Positions 1 through 11,637 of a stretch of 64,000 nt of DNA are shown here, piece after piece. Below the pieces are notes generated by a model. That model worked only from the letters and a program-made list of their open reading frames with translations. It was not told where the DNA came from and made no database searches. The position numbers and the translations under genes were made by a program. The stretch is from positions 1-64,000 of the forward strand of contig NBIV01000096.1 in NCBI GenBank assembly GCA_003194525.1, given 5' to 3'. This DNA is from Gracilariopsis chorda (taxonomy: Eukaryota > Rhodophyta > Florideophyceae > Gracilariales > Gracilariaceae). Numbering within the stretch: the first letter of the stretch is position 1; each line of letters opens with the position of its first letter.

Positions 1-265
1 AAAAAAATTAGAACATAGAGTCTGTAAAGGAGCGGCCGGTGGCACAGTGTGTGCTTTCTGCCGGGCACACACTTCTTCACATTGCTGGCGGCGGTGGCGC
101 AGCAGCGCCGCAGCGGCCAGCACGGCACCGTCCGTTCCAATCAAAAAAGGGAGCCGCCGTGCGTGCGAAAAAGCGCGTCGCCAGAAGGCACCACACAATT
201 CGCAAATTGGCGCGCGCATGTCCCCTGCGGCAGCCCCACCGCCCCACCTCGACGTCGGCCCCCCG
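1..265. other. No gene seen at left edge
   Basis: Short GC-rich overlapping reading frames only, with no recognisable motif. The minus-strand WD40 remains that start just to the right may continue into this stretch, but no further WD repeat can be read here. Confidence 0.3.
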
Positions 266-1080
266 CTAGAGGTATGAAACGCAAAACACGTACTCCTTTG
301 TGACCACCGAAGGTTGCCCCACCGGCTCTCCGCTTTCCACCTCCCACATGTGGACGGTTTCATCATCTGATCCGGACACAATATACTTTCCGTTTGAGCT
401 CCAGGCCACACAGCTCACATAGTCCTCGTGTCCTACTGGCCTCTGTCCTACTGCGGCTGTCCGACAAGCTCTCCGCTGCATGCCTCCCACACGCGCAATG
501 TGTTGTCCGCGGAGCCAACGCCACATGCTTTCCGTCAGAGCTCCAGGCAACGCAATGTACTCTGTGCGTGTGACCAACGAGCGGATGTCCAATCGCATTT
601 CCACTATCTGCTTCCCACAGACGCACCACTCCCGTCCGATCAATCCGACGCTATCAGACTACCATCAGCACTCACAGGCAGCATAGGAACAATTTTGTAG
701 ATGTAGCCGCCTCTTCGCTCTTCCACCACTCCAACATAGGGTTCTCTGTCTGAAATAATTCCTCGCACAATTTTGAATTGTTGTTCCTCACTTGCTGTAG
801 CTGTTGCTCGCTCTAAACAACATAGTTTCCGCAACCATGCCAAGATTCCAACCCTCTTCGGCCCATCAGATGGCAGAGCCATGGCCTCGGGAAGCTTTCA
901 AACTCCATTTCGGATCCGGTCCTCGGTATTCAGCAACGTGCTTGTCAACCAACCGCCGAAAACTGCCCTTACACATCGACCTTTCTCAGACGCCTTTAGT
1001 TTGGCGATGTCTAGAATCAGGTCGTGCAGTTGAATAAACTCCCTGGAACCGTCGAATGTGAATCTTCTCACGACAGACAC
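266..1080 (-). pseudogene. STAND/WD40-repeat protein, broken
   Basis: Read on the minus strand, this encodes a run of WD40 repeats. Visible repeat cores are RLWEADSGNAIGHPLVGHT, VHCVAWSSDGKHVA, GHEDYVSCVAWSSNGKYIV and SGSDDETVHMWEVESGEPVG, so about three blades. They sit in two frames, joined near 440-480 by at least one frameshift. Upstream (898-1080) is a stretch containing LHDLILDIAKLKA, which resembles the winged-helix segment after an NB-ARC/NACHT domain in STAND proteins. The repeat style, with x-SG-x-x-x-G at blade ends, is that of HET-E-like WD40 arrays of fungi and algae. Such proteins are signalling or defence switches: the NTPase oligomerises and the WD40 domain senses. The WD40 assignment is clear; the STAND assignment is inference. 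Confidence 0.6.
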
Positions 1081-1092
1081 TCCTTCAGCCGA

Positions 1093-2287
1093 TTACAGCT
1101 TCTCGAGTTCCTGTACTTTCTTCAAGCCCCTCAAGTTTTTGAGCATCACTAACGGAACTATCTGCGCTTTTTGGAGAACACAAAGTCTCCGGTTCTTGCC
1201 TGGTGTCACAACGTCTTTGATCTTGCTGCTCTCTGGCTTTGGTAGATCAACGCATCGTGAGCGAGAATCGTAACGTCTTTCTGGCACGGTCGTTGAAAGA
1301 ACGTGCGCTTCCATTGCATCCTCATTTGAATTCAATGGCTTTAGGATCATCATAATATGAAATATCATTGCTCGTGACTTCATGCTGTTTGAGACGACAT
1401 CCGAAGTGCAATGAGGAATTCATCATCAACAGCGATCGGAGCGAAGCTCAGGAGTGAACGAGATGTTCGTAGCCCAATAGTTTTAGCGAGCCTTTTCACG
1501 CTCTGAAGGGCATTCTCACGGGAAGAAACTAACTTCGGTATGAGCTTGAACGACTTCATGATTTTCTCATTTCGCTCAATATCCACATTCTACGTTTTCG
1601 TTTCACGTATCCCGGTGATTTTCTTGTACGTTTTAAAGAGGTTGATCTCTGTTCATCTTCCATGGTCATGGAGTATTTCCTTTTTCACGGTTTTAGCGAA
1701 GGCCAAAATTTGTTTCACAATTTTGGTGGTTAAGCCCACAATACCTTGTATAAAGATCAAGTGTTGCCAGAGAAAGCTGGGATAACGTCAACGCAGGGAT
1801 TAAAATACCAGAAAAGAGCTGTTCAACCCGACTCCGAGTAACTTGCAAAACATTAACAGAGTTACTAATCACGATGTGATCAGCTTCTATGTCGATTGCC
1901 AGGTCCTTATTTTCAGGGTTGTCGTTTTGTGCTTGAAGAAGTGCTGCCCTATTGGGCTGGTGTAAACTTAGAAGACCAGCAAAAAATTCGTAAGCGCCGA
2001 ACTCACGGTTGGAATTGGAGTTCCGTGAGCTGATGAAGAATCGTCTGACAAAATGATTCAGATATTTCAAAGACTCGCAAACCCATGGCAGCCACTGCAT
2101 CAAAGTCTCCAGAATTGTTTCTAAAACCGAGCATATCAAGCAAAACGTCACAAAGGATATATTTCTTTTGTGCGTGATGTACCCGAGGTTGTTTCTGAAT
2201 TTGGTTATGATCCATGGCAGATGACTGTGGTCTAGCTTCACCTCGAAGCGCTTGTGAGAATTCACGAACGCAATCCACATCCTTCAT
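1093..2287 (-). pseudogene. Unrecognised decayed minus-strand coding sequence
   Basis: A chain of minus-strand open frames, in different phases, runs 2287-2003, 2280-1693, 1586-1380 and 1383-1093. They could be the N-terminal part of the STAND/WD40 protein that follows downstream, since they lie on the same strand just upstream of its winged-helix-like segment. However, I see no P-loop (GxxGxGK[ST]). The segment around 1700-1960 is rich in aliphatic residues and looks helical. Family unknown. Confidence 0.25.
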
Positions 2288-2684
2288 CTACTGCGCTCAA
2301 ACACATTCATTCCATTGAAGTACTGGCAGAATTCTGAGACTTTTCACGATGCTGTTTCCGCGTCTATGCCTCGCAGGGAGCTCAACCCAGGGCTCCGCTT
2401 ATATCTCTAAATCTATAATTGACTGTACATCAACGCCTCCCCGCCGCTTCAGTACCCAAAAAGAGAATGAATCGTTACTCATCCACTGAACATCTTTTCC
2501 GTTCCATATGACTCTTCCATCGCACTCATAGACCGTGGTAAGACAAGTAAAGCAGACTTTTCGTGCAAAGCATTTCTTAATCGCGCCAACTTCGCTCGCA
2601 TTAGGATGGCTTCAACAGCCTTGGAAGCCACTAGTGAATCCATCGAAAATGGACCCAACCCACCCTAAATGAATTTAAAGCCTT
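2288..2684. other. No gene seen
   Basis: No extended reading frame and no repeat is visible in this ~400-bp stretch between two minus-strand gene remains. Confidence 0.4.
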
Positions 2685-5302
2685 TCACACCCGGAACGAA
2701 AGGCTTCCGTGCTTATGCAGTTCTTCAAGCTCATGGAGACATATATCTCCTAGATCATGCACGAGAGTTTCTCCAACAGTCTGTAAGAAATCGAGCATTC
2801 TATTCTTGCCTCGGAAAAGCTTCCTCTGTCCTGAACGGCCTCCGTTATAAACTAATCTTTGCATCTGGTGATGAAGCGAAGCACTTGGTTCAAGCAAAAC
2901 AAGACCATCCCGGAAAGAGCCACAGTATCGGGTAGCATAGACCTATATGTCGATGACTTGCGAAGTTTCCTTGCCAAAATGACGTATGAAGTTGTTCGGT
3001 CGAGCAAAAGAGCGGCAAATAATAACGAATGAATGATATTCGCAGTGTTCTTTCGATTAAACTCGCTAGTGCATGTACCTAGCAAAGACTCAAAGGACGA
3101 CTGGATGTACGGCGATTGGTTTTCGACGCAAGCATGTTTTACAAGGAGCATAATACTCCACGTTCCCATGCTTTTCTTCGGATGACTGCTCGTATGTGAG
3201 CTCATCTGGAGACTCTGCCATGAAGATATCGTCTTTCTCGACAAGGTCTTTTTCTAAGTCCGGGGAAACGTCAGTAAGTCTACGTCGTTCAACCTCCCAA
3301 CTTTCGGTCGTTTGGTCAAGAATCGCAAATAGCTCACATAAGTGGATACCCTGAACTCTTTGAAGCTAGACTTATTACTGGTTTTGATGTGAGTTCACGA
3401 GGCTCGCCATGCAGAAGCCAGCAAAGCTGTCTTGCCATTAACTTGTCAATTCTAACAAGCTCAATGTCCTTACTGGCCCTAGATGTAGAAACATCTCTCA
3501 CTTTCTGGGTGGCAATCTCATCAGGGACTGATAAAAGGGAACAAATCACAGTTTCTAGGGACAGTAAGGGAAAGTACGGCACCGTTTCGTTTCATGATCT
3601 GGAAGTGTGATAGGGGTCCTGCAAAGCTCGCAAACAGCAGCCCTGACGGATTCAGCCAAATCCAAGCCCTTTTGAAACCCCCGTTTCCGCTTCTTTGTCT
3701 TCAAGCCATGTACATGAAGGGTTTCTTTCTGTGCACGCTGTTTCTGTAGCAACTCATAAGCGAACTGCATAGCATTGAACATGCGGTCGATTTCCAACAA
3801 GCGTTACAGAAAATTGGACAAGATCTTCATTCCGGACGTAGACTTCCTGCTCCCTAGGGCTCTTTCGAAGGTTTCGGTGCAGCTTGAGGATACGTTAACA
3901 ATTCCAACCAACGCTGCCATGCTTGCACCAAAAGAAGCTACTGCAGCGGTCAAATCACTCTCATCCATACTCGTGAGTGTCTCTGGAACATCCTCATCAT
4001 CTTCGCGCTGAAGTTGATATGCCTCTGATCCCATCGACTCGTAGTCTACCGCTCGGTAAAGCGCCACACACACGACAGGCACAAGAACTACAGAGGTTAG
4101 GACATCTGCAGAAATACTTTCAACAGTACACGACGCAGTCAAAGCTAATTTGATGGCCGATCCAGCGGCAACTATGGATTAAATCGCTGATAAGCTTTGG
4201 TCCCAAACCATTCCGATATCAATATGAATTGCATCACGTCCGCTTGAACTCTGACCATTCTCAAAGTTCAGAAAATCTTTTGGGACATCGTGAAAGTACT
4301 CGCTTGTCAAGAAAGTTTGCATCCCCTTTCAACCATCGCATAGTTGCCATTGTAGCAATATGCAGAAATCCGATGGCGATATAGGCAGCAGGAGACAAAG
4401 GAACGGACTCATCCATGATGGAAATTGCATCCTGCACGGTATCCAGGTTCGCGGTCTCAACCACGCAAAGTGCGGTTTGCAAAGCTTTCTCTCTTTCTTT
4501 TTCATCCCCGAACAACAAAGAATTTCGTAGCATTACAAAAAAAACTGTGCCATTCATCAGTCTTCATCGCAACGGCAACGCTAGTTTGCGGAGGGAGCGA
4601 AGGAGGCTTGACTGATACACCCTGCATAACCCAAGCTTTGAGAAACATTTGAGCAATGACTTCGCCCAGTCCTAAGTCCGCCAAAATGGAATTAGTGGTT
4701 TCTGGGCATGCGTTTATTGCGGCTATAGCAAAATTTGCAAGAGCAGCAACATCTGATGGGGATCTACCACACACTGAAATCATTATGGATAGCAAGCGCC
4801 TTGTGGCAGTTGGAATGCCTCGTAGGGCCAAGGCAGTTGTAGGGGCTGGGTAGTGATTTTGCATAGCAGCTGTCACTGCACGTCGCACAGGTGGGAATTG
4901 CAATCGTCTTGCATACGGTCTCGAAAGAAGTGAGGCGAATATATGAATATCGAGCCAGTCCAGCCGTGGGTGCGTAAGTATGTATTTCGTTATAGGGTGC
5001 TTGGGATTGCAAAGATCGCAAAAAGCTGCTGAGAGCACGGGGAGAATGTCGTCCTTTCGAGACAGACATTCTCGCCGGGTGTTTGCACTCCATAGACCTC
5101 GACGGCCGCTAGTGCGCACAAGCGATCTAGCAACGGCCAGGAAATCCTTTTCGTCGACGACGGATAACGCATATTGCTGGGTGAAGCGAATTTGGTGTCG
5201 ATGAGAGTTTGAGAGTGGTAGCGATGCTAGTGTTGCGAGCATTGGGACAAGCAGCGTACGATCGGCTTGCGAGCAATTCAGACAGATTCTCAACACCGTC
5301 AT
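2685..5302 (-). pseudogene. Long helical (HEAT-like) protein, unrecognised, frameshifted
   Basis: A collinear succession of minus-strand frames covers 5302-4502 (266 codons), 4557-4261, 4142-3804, 3800-3555, 3582-3334, 3244-2852 and 2897-2685. It reads as one protein of roughly 800 residues broken by frameshifts, although short introns are an alternative. The residue pattern is that of an alpha-helical solenoid: amphipathic helices, many Leu/Ala and few Gly. A basic KTKKRKRG patch lies around 3680-3700. I considered a FANCI-like solenoid from the general pattern, but found no diagnostic motif. Start and function remain open. Confidence 0.35.
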
Positions 5303-6164
5303 GAATTACGGATGCATCGTTGGGAAGAATGTCGGGTAGGTGAGACACAGTCTGATGGGGATGGATTTGTTCTCTCTGGAGCGATAATGTTTTAAAATTG
5401 ATGTGGTTGTAACTTTTGTATACTTATTCGGTTAGAGAGTTTTGGACTCTTTTTCCGCGAGAGTTTGAGAAATATTAGTTTTGAATCTTTCATATGCGAT
5501 CAAGTCTCTTAAAATACTTGTTTCTGCCGAACAAGAAGAACTGTTTGTATTGTTAGGGTATGCATTGTTTTTGTGGTTGATTTTGTCTCCGATGTCGAAA
5601 CTCATAATGAGAGATCAGGAAATTGTAGTTAAGAGCCACGTTCAAATTGAAGTCTTCACGATAGAGTCTTACAAAGTACCTCTTCGGAATCCAATCTTAT
5701 TGTTGAAATGCTTGCGCAAACGGTGAGCTGGAGAGCACTATCGGGGTGTTTCAGACTTGTTGGAAGCGTTATACGTTTGTTTGAGATATGTGTTCACCTG
5801 TGCGTTTGTACAAATTCAAGGTCAAAGCGCACTGACGGAGGCAAAGTCAAGCTGTGCTAACGAGAAATTCCGCCTCTTTGGGCTGCGAAATGGAGGAATT
5901 CCTCCAATTTCGTGGCCCAAAAGGGAGGAATTCCTCCAATTTCGGTGCTCAAAACGGAGGAATTCCTCTAATCTAGCAAAGCAAAAATGAAGGAATTCCT
6001 CAAATCCGGCGACAGCAATGCGGAGCACGCACAAGTAGGAGAAACACATCTGGCCCTCATGATTCAGGCGATAATGCCGCCAATCTGTACGCGGCTATGC
6101 GCACACATACCGTCACATAACAATTGAGGAACGAGAAAGTAATTACTATGAGCAATTACAAGAA
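5303..6164. other. Intergenic stretch with 32-bp palindromic repeats
   Basis: No convincing gene. The left half is AT-rich. The right half holds the palindromic repeat cluster described separately (5892-6002). Confidence 0.4.
5892..6002. repeat. Four 32-33-bp direct repeats, each with a 14-bp palindrome
   Basis: GGAGGAATTCCTCC occurs at 5892-5905 and 5924-5937. It recurs with one or two changes at 5956-5969 and 5989-6002. Start-to-start spacing is 32, 32 and 33 bp. The ~18-bp spacers are themselves related (CAATTTCG...CCAAAA). A weak fifth unit may sit at about 5862. The period is not a multiple of 3, so this is not a coding repeat. It is not a CRISPR: the spacers are similar to one another and the copies are too few. 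Confidence 0.75.
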
Positions 6165-6584
6165 GTGGACAAACGCGCCGTATCGTCGTCTACCGGACTT
6201 CGACGTGCTTGCCGCGTCTTCTATACCCGCACCTGTCAACTTCTCGATGTTGTAATCGCACTCTCATTGTCTTCGATACCTCTTCGCACTCCTGACTTTA
6301 TGGATCTCAAAAAGCTCAGCCGAAGTGGGACACACACAGTGGACATGGAAGGGGTCATCCATGCCGTTCCACCATACGACAACCCCAACATCTGCCCCTC
6401 TCATAGTGACCTATGGCGACAACCCGAAAACCCTCCGGTTAGCCACCCGCCCACACATGAGAAAGATCGTTCTTCGTCTTCGCGTTCCTTCTGGAGCACT
6501 GTCATGGACTTTCCTCCGTCATCCTTCTCGTCGGCAAGCACTCTGCGCACTGCGGTTACATCCGTCAGCTCTCAACTTAATTAA
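6165..6584 (+). CDS. Doubtful hypothetical ORF
   Basis: An open frame of 139 codons, rich in Ser/Thr/Pro and Arg, with no recognisable domain. Overlapping frames are open too, so this may not be coding. Confidence 0.15.
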   Translation: MDKRAVSSSTGLRRACRVFYTRTCQLLDVVIALSLSSIPLRTPDFMDLKKLSRSGTHTVDMEGVIHAVPPYDNPNICPSHSDLWRQPENPPVSHPPTHEKDRSSSSRSFWSTVMDFPPSSFSSASTLRTAVTSVSSQLN

Positions 6585-6770
6585 TGCCACCGGCCACGCC
6601 GTCGAGCAACACTGAGCGCGAAATGGTTCAATGTGACTGTACCAAGAGTGAAGAGAAGCCTCAAGCGTCCTCCACTCAGTTTGGTTCTGCTTGAACCCAC
6701 AATAATCGTCTGCGCGAATAGTGGCATCGCAGAGCGCTTCTATGTCTCTCCAGTAGTCTTAACAGCTGAA

Positions 6771-7290
6771 CTACTGCCTCAACAAATCAACTGCCATCAC
6801 CATGTCACCTCCAGCCGCCGTGAGCACCGTTACAGAATCTTCAAACTTTATTGCGATCTCCACCAGCTGCTGCAACTTGCGCTCGTCACTCACTGCCTCA
6901 ACAGCAACACTTGCCGTGCTCTCCACACCACTTTCACCACCGCCGCCATCACTTGGTGTACCAACTACCGATGGTAAGTCCCGAACACTCTCCCTCATAT
7001 ATAGAATACAAATGCACCATATCTGTCTTCTTTTTCGAAGTCAGTATGAAATCCGTGGCTGGCATTGGTCGTGAAAGAAGCTGCTCCATCTTTCCCACAA
7101 ACAGCTCAGCAACTACTTCCCCTATGCGTTCTCTTTGAGCGTTCAAAACGTCATAAAACACAAATCCTTCCACTTGGACGCCTTTTTGTGCCAGGTCAGT
7201 TTCGACAACCTGTTCGCCAAACTCTTCGATCTCTTACAGAAGTTCTCCACTCCATGCAGTGTCATCCAAACGTCGCTCCCGGACAACTAG
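6771..7290 (-). pseudogene. Unrecognised minus-strand coding remnant
   Basis: A minus-strand frame running from about 7290 down to 6949, and resumed in another phase at 6998-6771, has protein-like composition. It includes EEFGEQVVETDLAQKGVQVE and FVFYDVLNAQRERIGEVVAE, which suggest mixed alpha/beta structure. A potential splice donor (GGTAAGT) lies on the opposite strand near 6972, so it does not explain the break. No family recognised. Confidence 0.25.
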
Positions 7291-7487
7291 GATCATGTTT
7301 CCCTCCAATATGTTCGCCCCTGCAAACTGCAATCCACTCAAGTCCGAGACTGGACGATCCGTTACAACTGAACCAGAGTTTTAACCGCTTTATTGAGTGA
7401 TACGCAGTTCTCGTGATCACGAGCGCGATTTTTTTCTTCGCTCTTCATCTGTTCTGGTATTGAACCACTTGGAGCAGGTTCTCTGCC

Positions 7488-7943
7488 TTATGGGAGAGCG
7501 TTAATGAAGACAGGAATTGGGTCTGATACGCGACGGGCTTCTGGGTTTGCCACTCGAACTGGTGCTGGCGACCGTGCACGAGAACTAGGACGAGCCTCAA
7601 ACGGCAAATATGATCCAGAGAGAGACATACGTAGCAGTGTCCCAAGTGATCCGGAGGTTGGTGGCGCAAACCTTTCAGGTGCTTCTTCTCTTCCGAAGAC
7701 AGAAGAGGTTTCCCTCTCTCGAGAAAGATTAGACGAAAACTCTTGTGCATCTTGGCCTTCTTCATTTTCCGAATCATCAACAGAATGGTACTCAACAGTG
7801 ATATTCCCCGTAAGGATGGCCCCCGCACGCTCACATCTGTTATTCCTCGGAATTTGATCATCATCATCCAAATACGAAACCTCTGAGCTACCTGAAGCCG
7901 TATCAAAAAACCTTTCAGTAACAGAATTTGCAATCGCAACCAT
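7488..7943 (-). CDS. Hypothetical Ser/acidic-rich protein, 151 aa
   Basis: An uninterrupted frame with an ATG start at 7943. The protein is low-complexity, with an acidic patch (YLDDDDQ, DDSENEEGQD) followed by a Ser/Arg/Pro-rich region. It is probably disordered. The complementary strand is also open over part of this range, which lowers confidence. Confidence 0.3.
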   Translation of the reverse strand: MVAIANSVTERFFDTASGSSEVSYLDDDDQIPRNNRCERAGAILTGNITVEYHSVDDSENEEGQDAQEFSSNLSRERETSSVFGREEAPERFAPPTSGSLGTLLRMSLSGSYLPFEARPSSRARSPAPVRVANPEARRVSDPIPVFINALP

Positions 7944-8116
7944 GATGGTATCCAGATACTACGTTGAGTGAAACGTAATTACCAAAGCTATAAAGTTAAG
8001 GTTAATATTTGTGTCCGGTGTTACTGGTCTCCATATCTGCTCCATAAATCGTTTCGTTGCAACCGGAGTAACACCGTAGTCATACATGATAACAGCGATT
8101 TCTGCGAATTCCCTGT

Positions 8117-8763
8117 TTGTCAGTTGCAGTGGTAACTTCACATATTCGAAACACATGCGACTACTTCGTATCCGACTTTGACAATCTCCCGACGTCAAAA
8201 CTCAGGAAATCTATGAGATACTCAAGTTTGCAGGCAAATCAATTGCCGAGTATTGGTCAAGTGATCAAAGACATTGTCCATCATGCACAAAGTGGGAACA
8301 AGGATGTTTCATTTCTTCGCGTGGAGATTCTTTCAGCACTGCAGAAAGACAGAATATTTTCGAAGCAACAGCTAGATGATGTCGCCATGCTCATAAAAGA
8401 AGGTCCTATGATGTGCGTTCACCGACAAGCTTCGTACCCCGATCACTTTCTCAACTTGTGCCTCCAAGTGAATCTCTGGAAAGCCCTGCCCAACGTCTTC
8501 TCCTTGCTTTGTCCTGTAAGTTTGCGAACACGCATAGAGAGGCTGTGCATGCCCTGGCAGCCGCAGCAAGAATAGAAGCGGATAAGGAAATTGTGGATGT
8601 AGAGGCCATTTCAGGAATTGTGAGCTGTGGGACTTCAGGAACAAAACTGCGAGTGCTACGATCAATGATGAGCACAAGTTTGCCAAACGACCTTGCGAGG
8701 AGCCTGATGAAGATAGACACATCAGTTTCGAAGCACTTCGAAGTTACAAAATCTGTGCTATGA
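8117..8763 (+). pseudogene. Unrecognised helical protein, one frameshift
   Basis: Two plus-strand frames, 8117-8575 and 8413-8763, join into one ~210-residue sequence if a single frameshift near 8415-8425 is allowed. The second half (HREAVHALAAAARIEADKE) is strongly helical. No domain recognised. A minus-strand remnant, equally unidentified, starts immediately to the right. Confidence 0.3.
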
Positions 8764-9394
8764 AGCGACAAGCAGTGTGTAAAAAGGTTTGATTGGTGAA
8801 GTTTGGTCGCAAGGTGGTACAGAAGAAGCGGATGAAATGGGGGCTTAAGTATGGGAAAACGTGAAGGAAACTGGCTTCCAAGAGTTGGGTCAAAGACGAG
8901 ATAGCGGTTTCTTGTACACTGCGATCCCGTTTGTTTAGTGCGACTGCCATCTGTTTTCTTGTGCGGTCGATGAGCTCGGCTTGGGAGACCTTGCTCCATC
9001 GAGGAGCGCGTTTGCGTCCAGCTTGATATACTGGGCTTGTAGCGGTTATAGTTATGAAATGAGAGATGTTGAACTTGTGGTCGGAACGAGCGGCTTTGGG
9101 AGTGTGGTTCTGGACCAAGTCGTGTTGTTGTACAGAGGTGGGACTGACTTGGGAACTAAAGGCACCAATGACCAATAGTTAGTGTAGTTTGGGAGGAACA
9201 GGTAATAGATAAGTAGTTCGGGGTAAACGGGAGAAGTTGAAGTGAAAACCCTGATGTGAGTTGTAACAAGAACGCATGGCGCGAAAGAACAGGTATCTTA
9301 AGTGAGGTGCTCGGCTTTTATGTAGTCTATAAAAGAGCTGAACGAGCGCAGTGGCGAGCTGGTACACGCTGGGGGAATTGGGGAACAGCACCAT
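8744..9394 (-). CDS. Doubtful minus-strand ORFs
   Basis: Frames 9394-9179 and 9175-8744 lie almost end to end on the minus strand. They show no recognisable motif. RTRKQMAVALNKRDRSVQET and the following hydrophobic stretch look helical. They may be parts of one decayed gene. Confidence 0.2.
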
Positions 9395-9805
9395 GGCTAC
9401 CCAAAGGGGACACGCGTTGATGTGCAGATCAAGTGCATGAATTGTGAGGTGGGGTAAGGGTTAACCCTTACCTCAGAAGGTACCGAAGGTAATTCAAGCC
9501 TCCGGTTCGCGCTCCCGGTGGTAGATCTTCGCAGGGTCAGCGTTCTGCATCTAGGTTTAGCTGACGCTGTTAGTTTCTGTAGAGTGCTCTAAATACGAAG
9601 AGTCAAGTTCTCTACCTCCCACGAGGCCAGTGGTGGTGGTGGTAGTGGGAGGCTTTCGAAAGTTGAGCAACAGAACAAGTCACGTTCGCGTAACTTGTTT
9701 GGAGTTCGCTGTAGATATTTCTACTCTGTACCGTTGGCAAGAGCAAGACTGGTACGGGTTAAGTTGGACTGTGTCGACAGCAGTGAAGCTCGGTCGGCTA
9801 GCCTT
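9395..9805. other. Intergenic, with a 20-bp perfect palindrome at 9453-9472
   Basis: No gene is visible. GGTAAGGGTTAACCCTTACC (9453-9472) is a perfect 20-bp palindrome centred on TTAA. TAACCC-type words recur at the start of the ~160-bp repeat at 11.5 and 19.1 kb. A GGT run and a short inverted-repeat-rich stretch follow. Confidence 0.5.
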
Positions 9806-10883
9806 TTACCCAGTATCTAAGATGGATAATGAGCTAAGCATTGAACACTCCTCAATTTCAGCTACAAACGTCGCCACTTCATCAAGACGCATGCGCACGA
9901 TGTTACCGCCGTCTCCCAGAATCACCATTCTCCACACACGTCTCCTCAATCCATTTCTCATACTGTTCTGGGGTAAAAACCGGCTCAATATCGGACGGTA
10001 AACAACGAAACCGAGGAAGTCGTACCGCTACAAAATAAAGATCCGGTCTTGCACTCAACCCCAAATGTGGCGAAGCCACCAGATAACCTACACCTGTTTC
10101 ACCCAATTGCTTCTGAAACACGGTGGGTAATGCTCGAATACATTCGAACGGGATTTGAAACTGTCAAGCGCGACTTTATACCGAAGTGATCAAATCCCAG
10201 TCAGTACGACGAAGTTGTCGTTCGTACAGACTACAATCTGCCATACGTTGCTTATGATTGGTGACAGGTTGCAATGCTGCTTCAAACACACGTTGTGGGT
10301 GTAGTCGTGGTACATGATGATTCAGCTCAGACACAGGCTATACACTTTCACGTAGCAGCGCATCAGATTGCTCAAACAAGGCGTTCACACTGGAGCGTCG
10401 TACATTTTCCTGATTTATCGCGGCGGAAATCAGTTCGGGCGGCATGAAAAGTGGGTACTTCACACGCTTATAGTGCTTAGGGACGTGTTCTGCAATGTTG
10501 GCCAGAAACGTACTATTATCGCAATCAACCAGCGGCCGATGGAACGGTAAAACGCCATCCGGAAGCATCTATACGTCCGTAAGATCATCACCGCTATCAG
10601 AGCAAGACGATACTGAACACACGGGATTGACGGCACGTTCCAGTGGAGATGTATCAATCACAACATGCTTTACATCACGTTTGAGCCCGGGTGCGGCATA
10701 CGGACGGAGCGGTGCGGGATTATCGGGCGCGAGCTCGACGACATGTTCACGAGCGGCGGTAAACGATTGACAAAGTAGATGACCCTCTGCAGGAGGCGCG
10801 GTCAAAGACGGGGTCTCACCGACAGACAATAACGCAGCCGCTAGCGCAAAATCCGCTGCGCGCTGGGATCTGGGTGTGTTCAT
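9806..10883 (-). pseudogene. Unrecognised minus-strand gene, at least one nonsense codon
   Basis: The frame 10883-10569 and the frame 10568-10338 are contiguous and in phase, separated only by a stop codon at 10569-10571. They make a ~180-residue sequence with a conserved-looking core around PKHYKRVKYPLFMPPELI. Weaker continuation lies at 10121-9903. It starts only ~43 bp from a plus-strand frame, so the two may have shared a bidirectional promoter. No family recognised. Confidence 0.3.
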
Positions 10884-10926
10884 ATTGTCGGAGGATATTC
10901 GTGATGTAGTTGAACGTCACAAGTGA

Positions 10927-11370
10927 TTGGAAACTATATTGGTAGTGGGGTTTTCACTTGGATGGATGTATGTACGCTATGCCGTGGCGCATGTTTACGA
11001 CCGGCGTACGGAGCGCGTGGCCAGGTTAGTGGCGGATACATTGGTGATTGTGGCGAGTCCGAAGCTGGGAGTGCGTTTCTTGCGAGGAATAATGGCGATT
11101 GCACATGCGCTGTCGTTCCACACTGCGAAGCAATTGCTCTTGTGTGATATTATTTCATCTCTGCGTGCGTTTTGTGACAATGAATTCATGGTGAACTACG
11201 GAACAGCTGCTGTGCATGCGCACGTGAAAGAATTGACGGGCAATAAGCCAGTTTGTGTTCCAGGCGAGAATGCACAAACGAAGACGGTCAAGCAGAATAC
11301 GTATGGCTGCACCGAATACCACCAGCTCGCGCTCCGCGTATTGCATCGCTGCGAGTGCAACTGCACGTGA
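10927..11370 (+). CDS. Hypothetical protein with N-terminal hydrophobic segment
   Basis: An open frame of 147 codons. The first ~22 residues (ILVVGFSLGWMYVRYAVAHV) could be a signal anchor. A helical, Arg-rich stretch follows, and the C-terminus looks out of frame. The usual ATG would be the internal one, since the upstream end has no ATG. Divergently arranged with the minus-strand remnant ending at 10883. Function unknown. Confidence 0.3.
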   Translation: METILVVGFSLGWMYVRYAVAHVYDRRTERVARLVADTLVIVASPKLGVRFLRGIMAIAHALSFHTAKQLLLCDIISSLRAFCDNEFMVNYGTAAVHAHVKELTGNKPVCVPGENAQTKTVKQNTYGCTEYHQLALRVLHRCECNCT

Positions 11371-11477
11371 AAGTGGGCGCGTGATAGTGGCAAACCAGCG
11401 CCTAATGCCAAGCACATGTGTCGGTTGCAGTACTTGCACTGACAAACCTTGCGCTGACGGGAGGGTTAGCGGTCTAA

Positions 11478-11637
11478 CCCTTTAACCGTTCCCTTTAACA
11501 ATGAAAGCCGGCAGGAAGGCCAATGAGAGAGCTTGAGTGCTGAAGAATTGGCAGAAATATTACATTTTTGGTCATGACTTCAGTCGCAACACAGTTGAGA
11601 ATCTCAACTTGAGATGCGCTACACTTACACAGTGTGT
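11478..11637 (+). repeat. ~160-bp dispersed repeat, copy 1
   Basis: Near-identical to 19093-19248. The shared part starts TAACCCTTTAACCG and ends ACACTTACACA. It contains no reading frame of interest. It may be the terminus of a Helitron-type element or a MITE; the first copy is followed ~490 bp later by a Helitron-like 3' hairpin. Confidence 0.8.

Noticed and set aside
2685..5302. Firm call as FANCI or FANCD2
   Set aside because: The solenoid-like pattern is suggestive, but no diagnostic motif or ubiquitination site could be aligned by eye.
5892..6002. CRISPR array
   Set aside because: Palindromic repeats at regular spacing, but only four, in a eukaryotic context, with spacers similar to one another and no cas genes.
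9453..9472. Internal telomere repeat
   Set aside because: TAACCC/GGGTTA words occur, but as a single palindrome, not a head-to-tail array.
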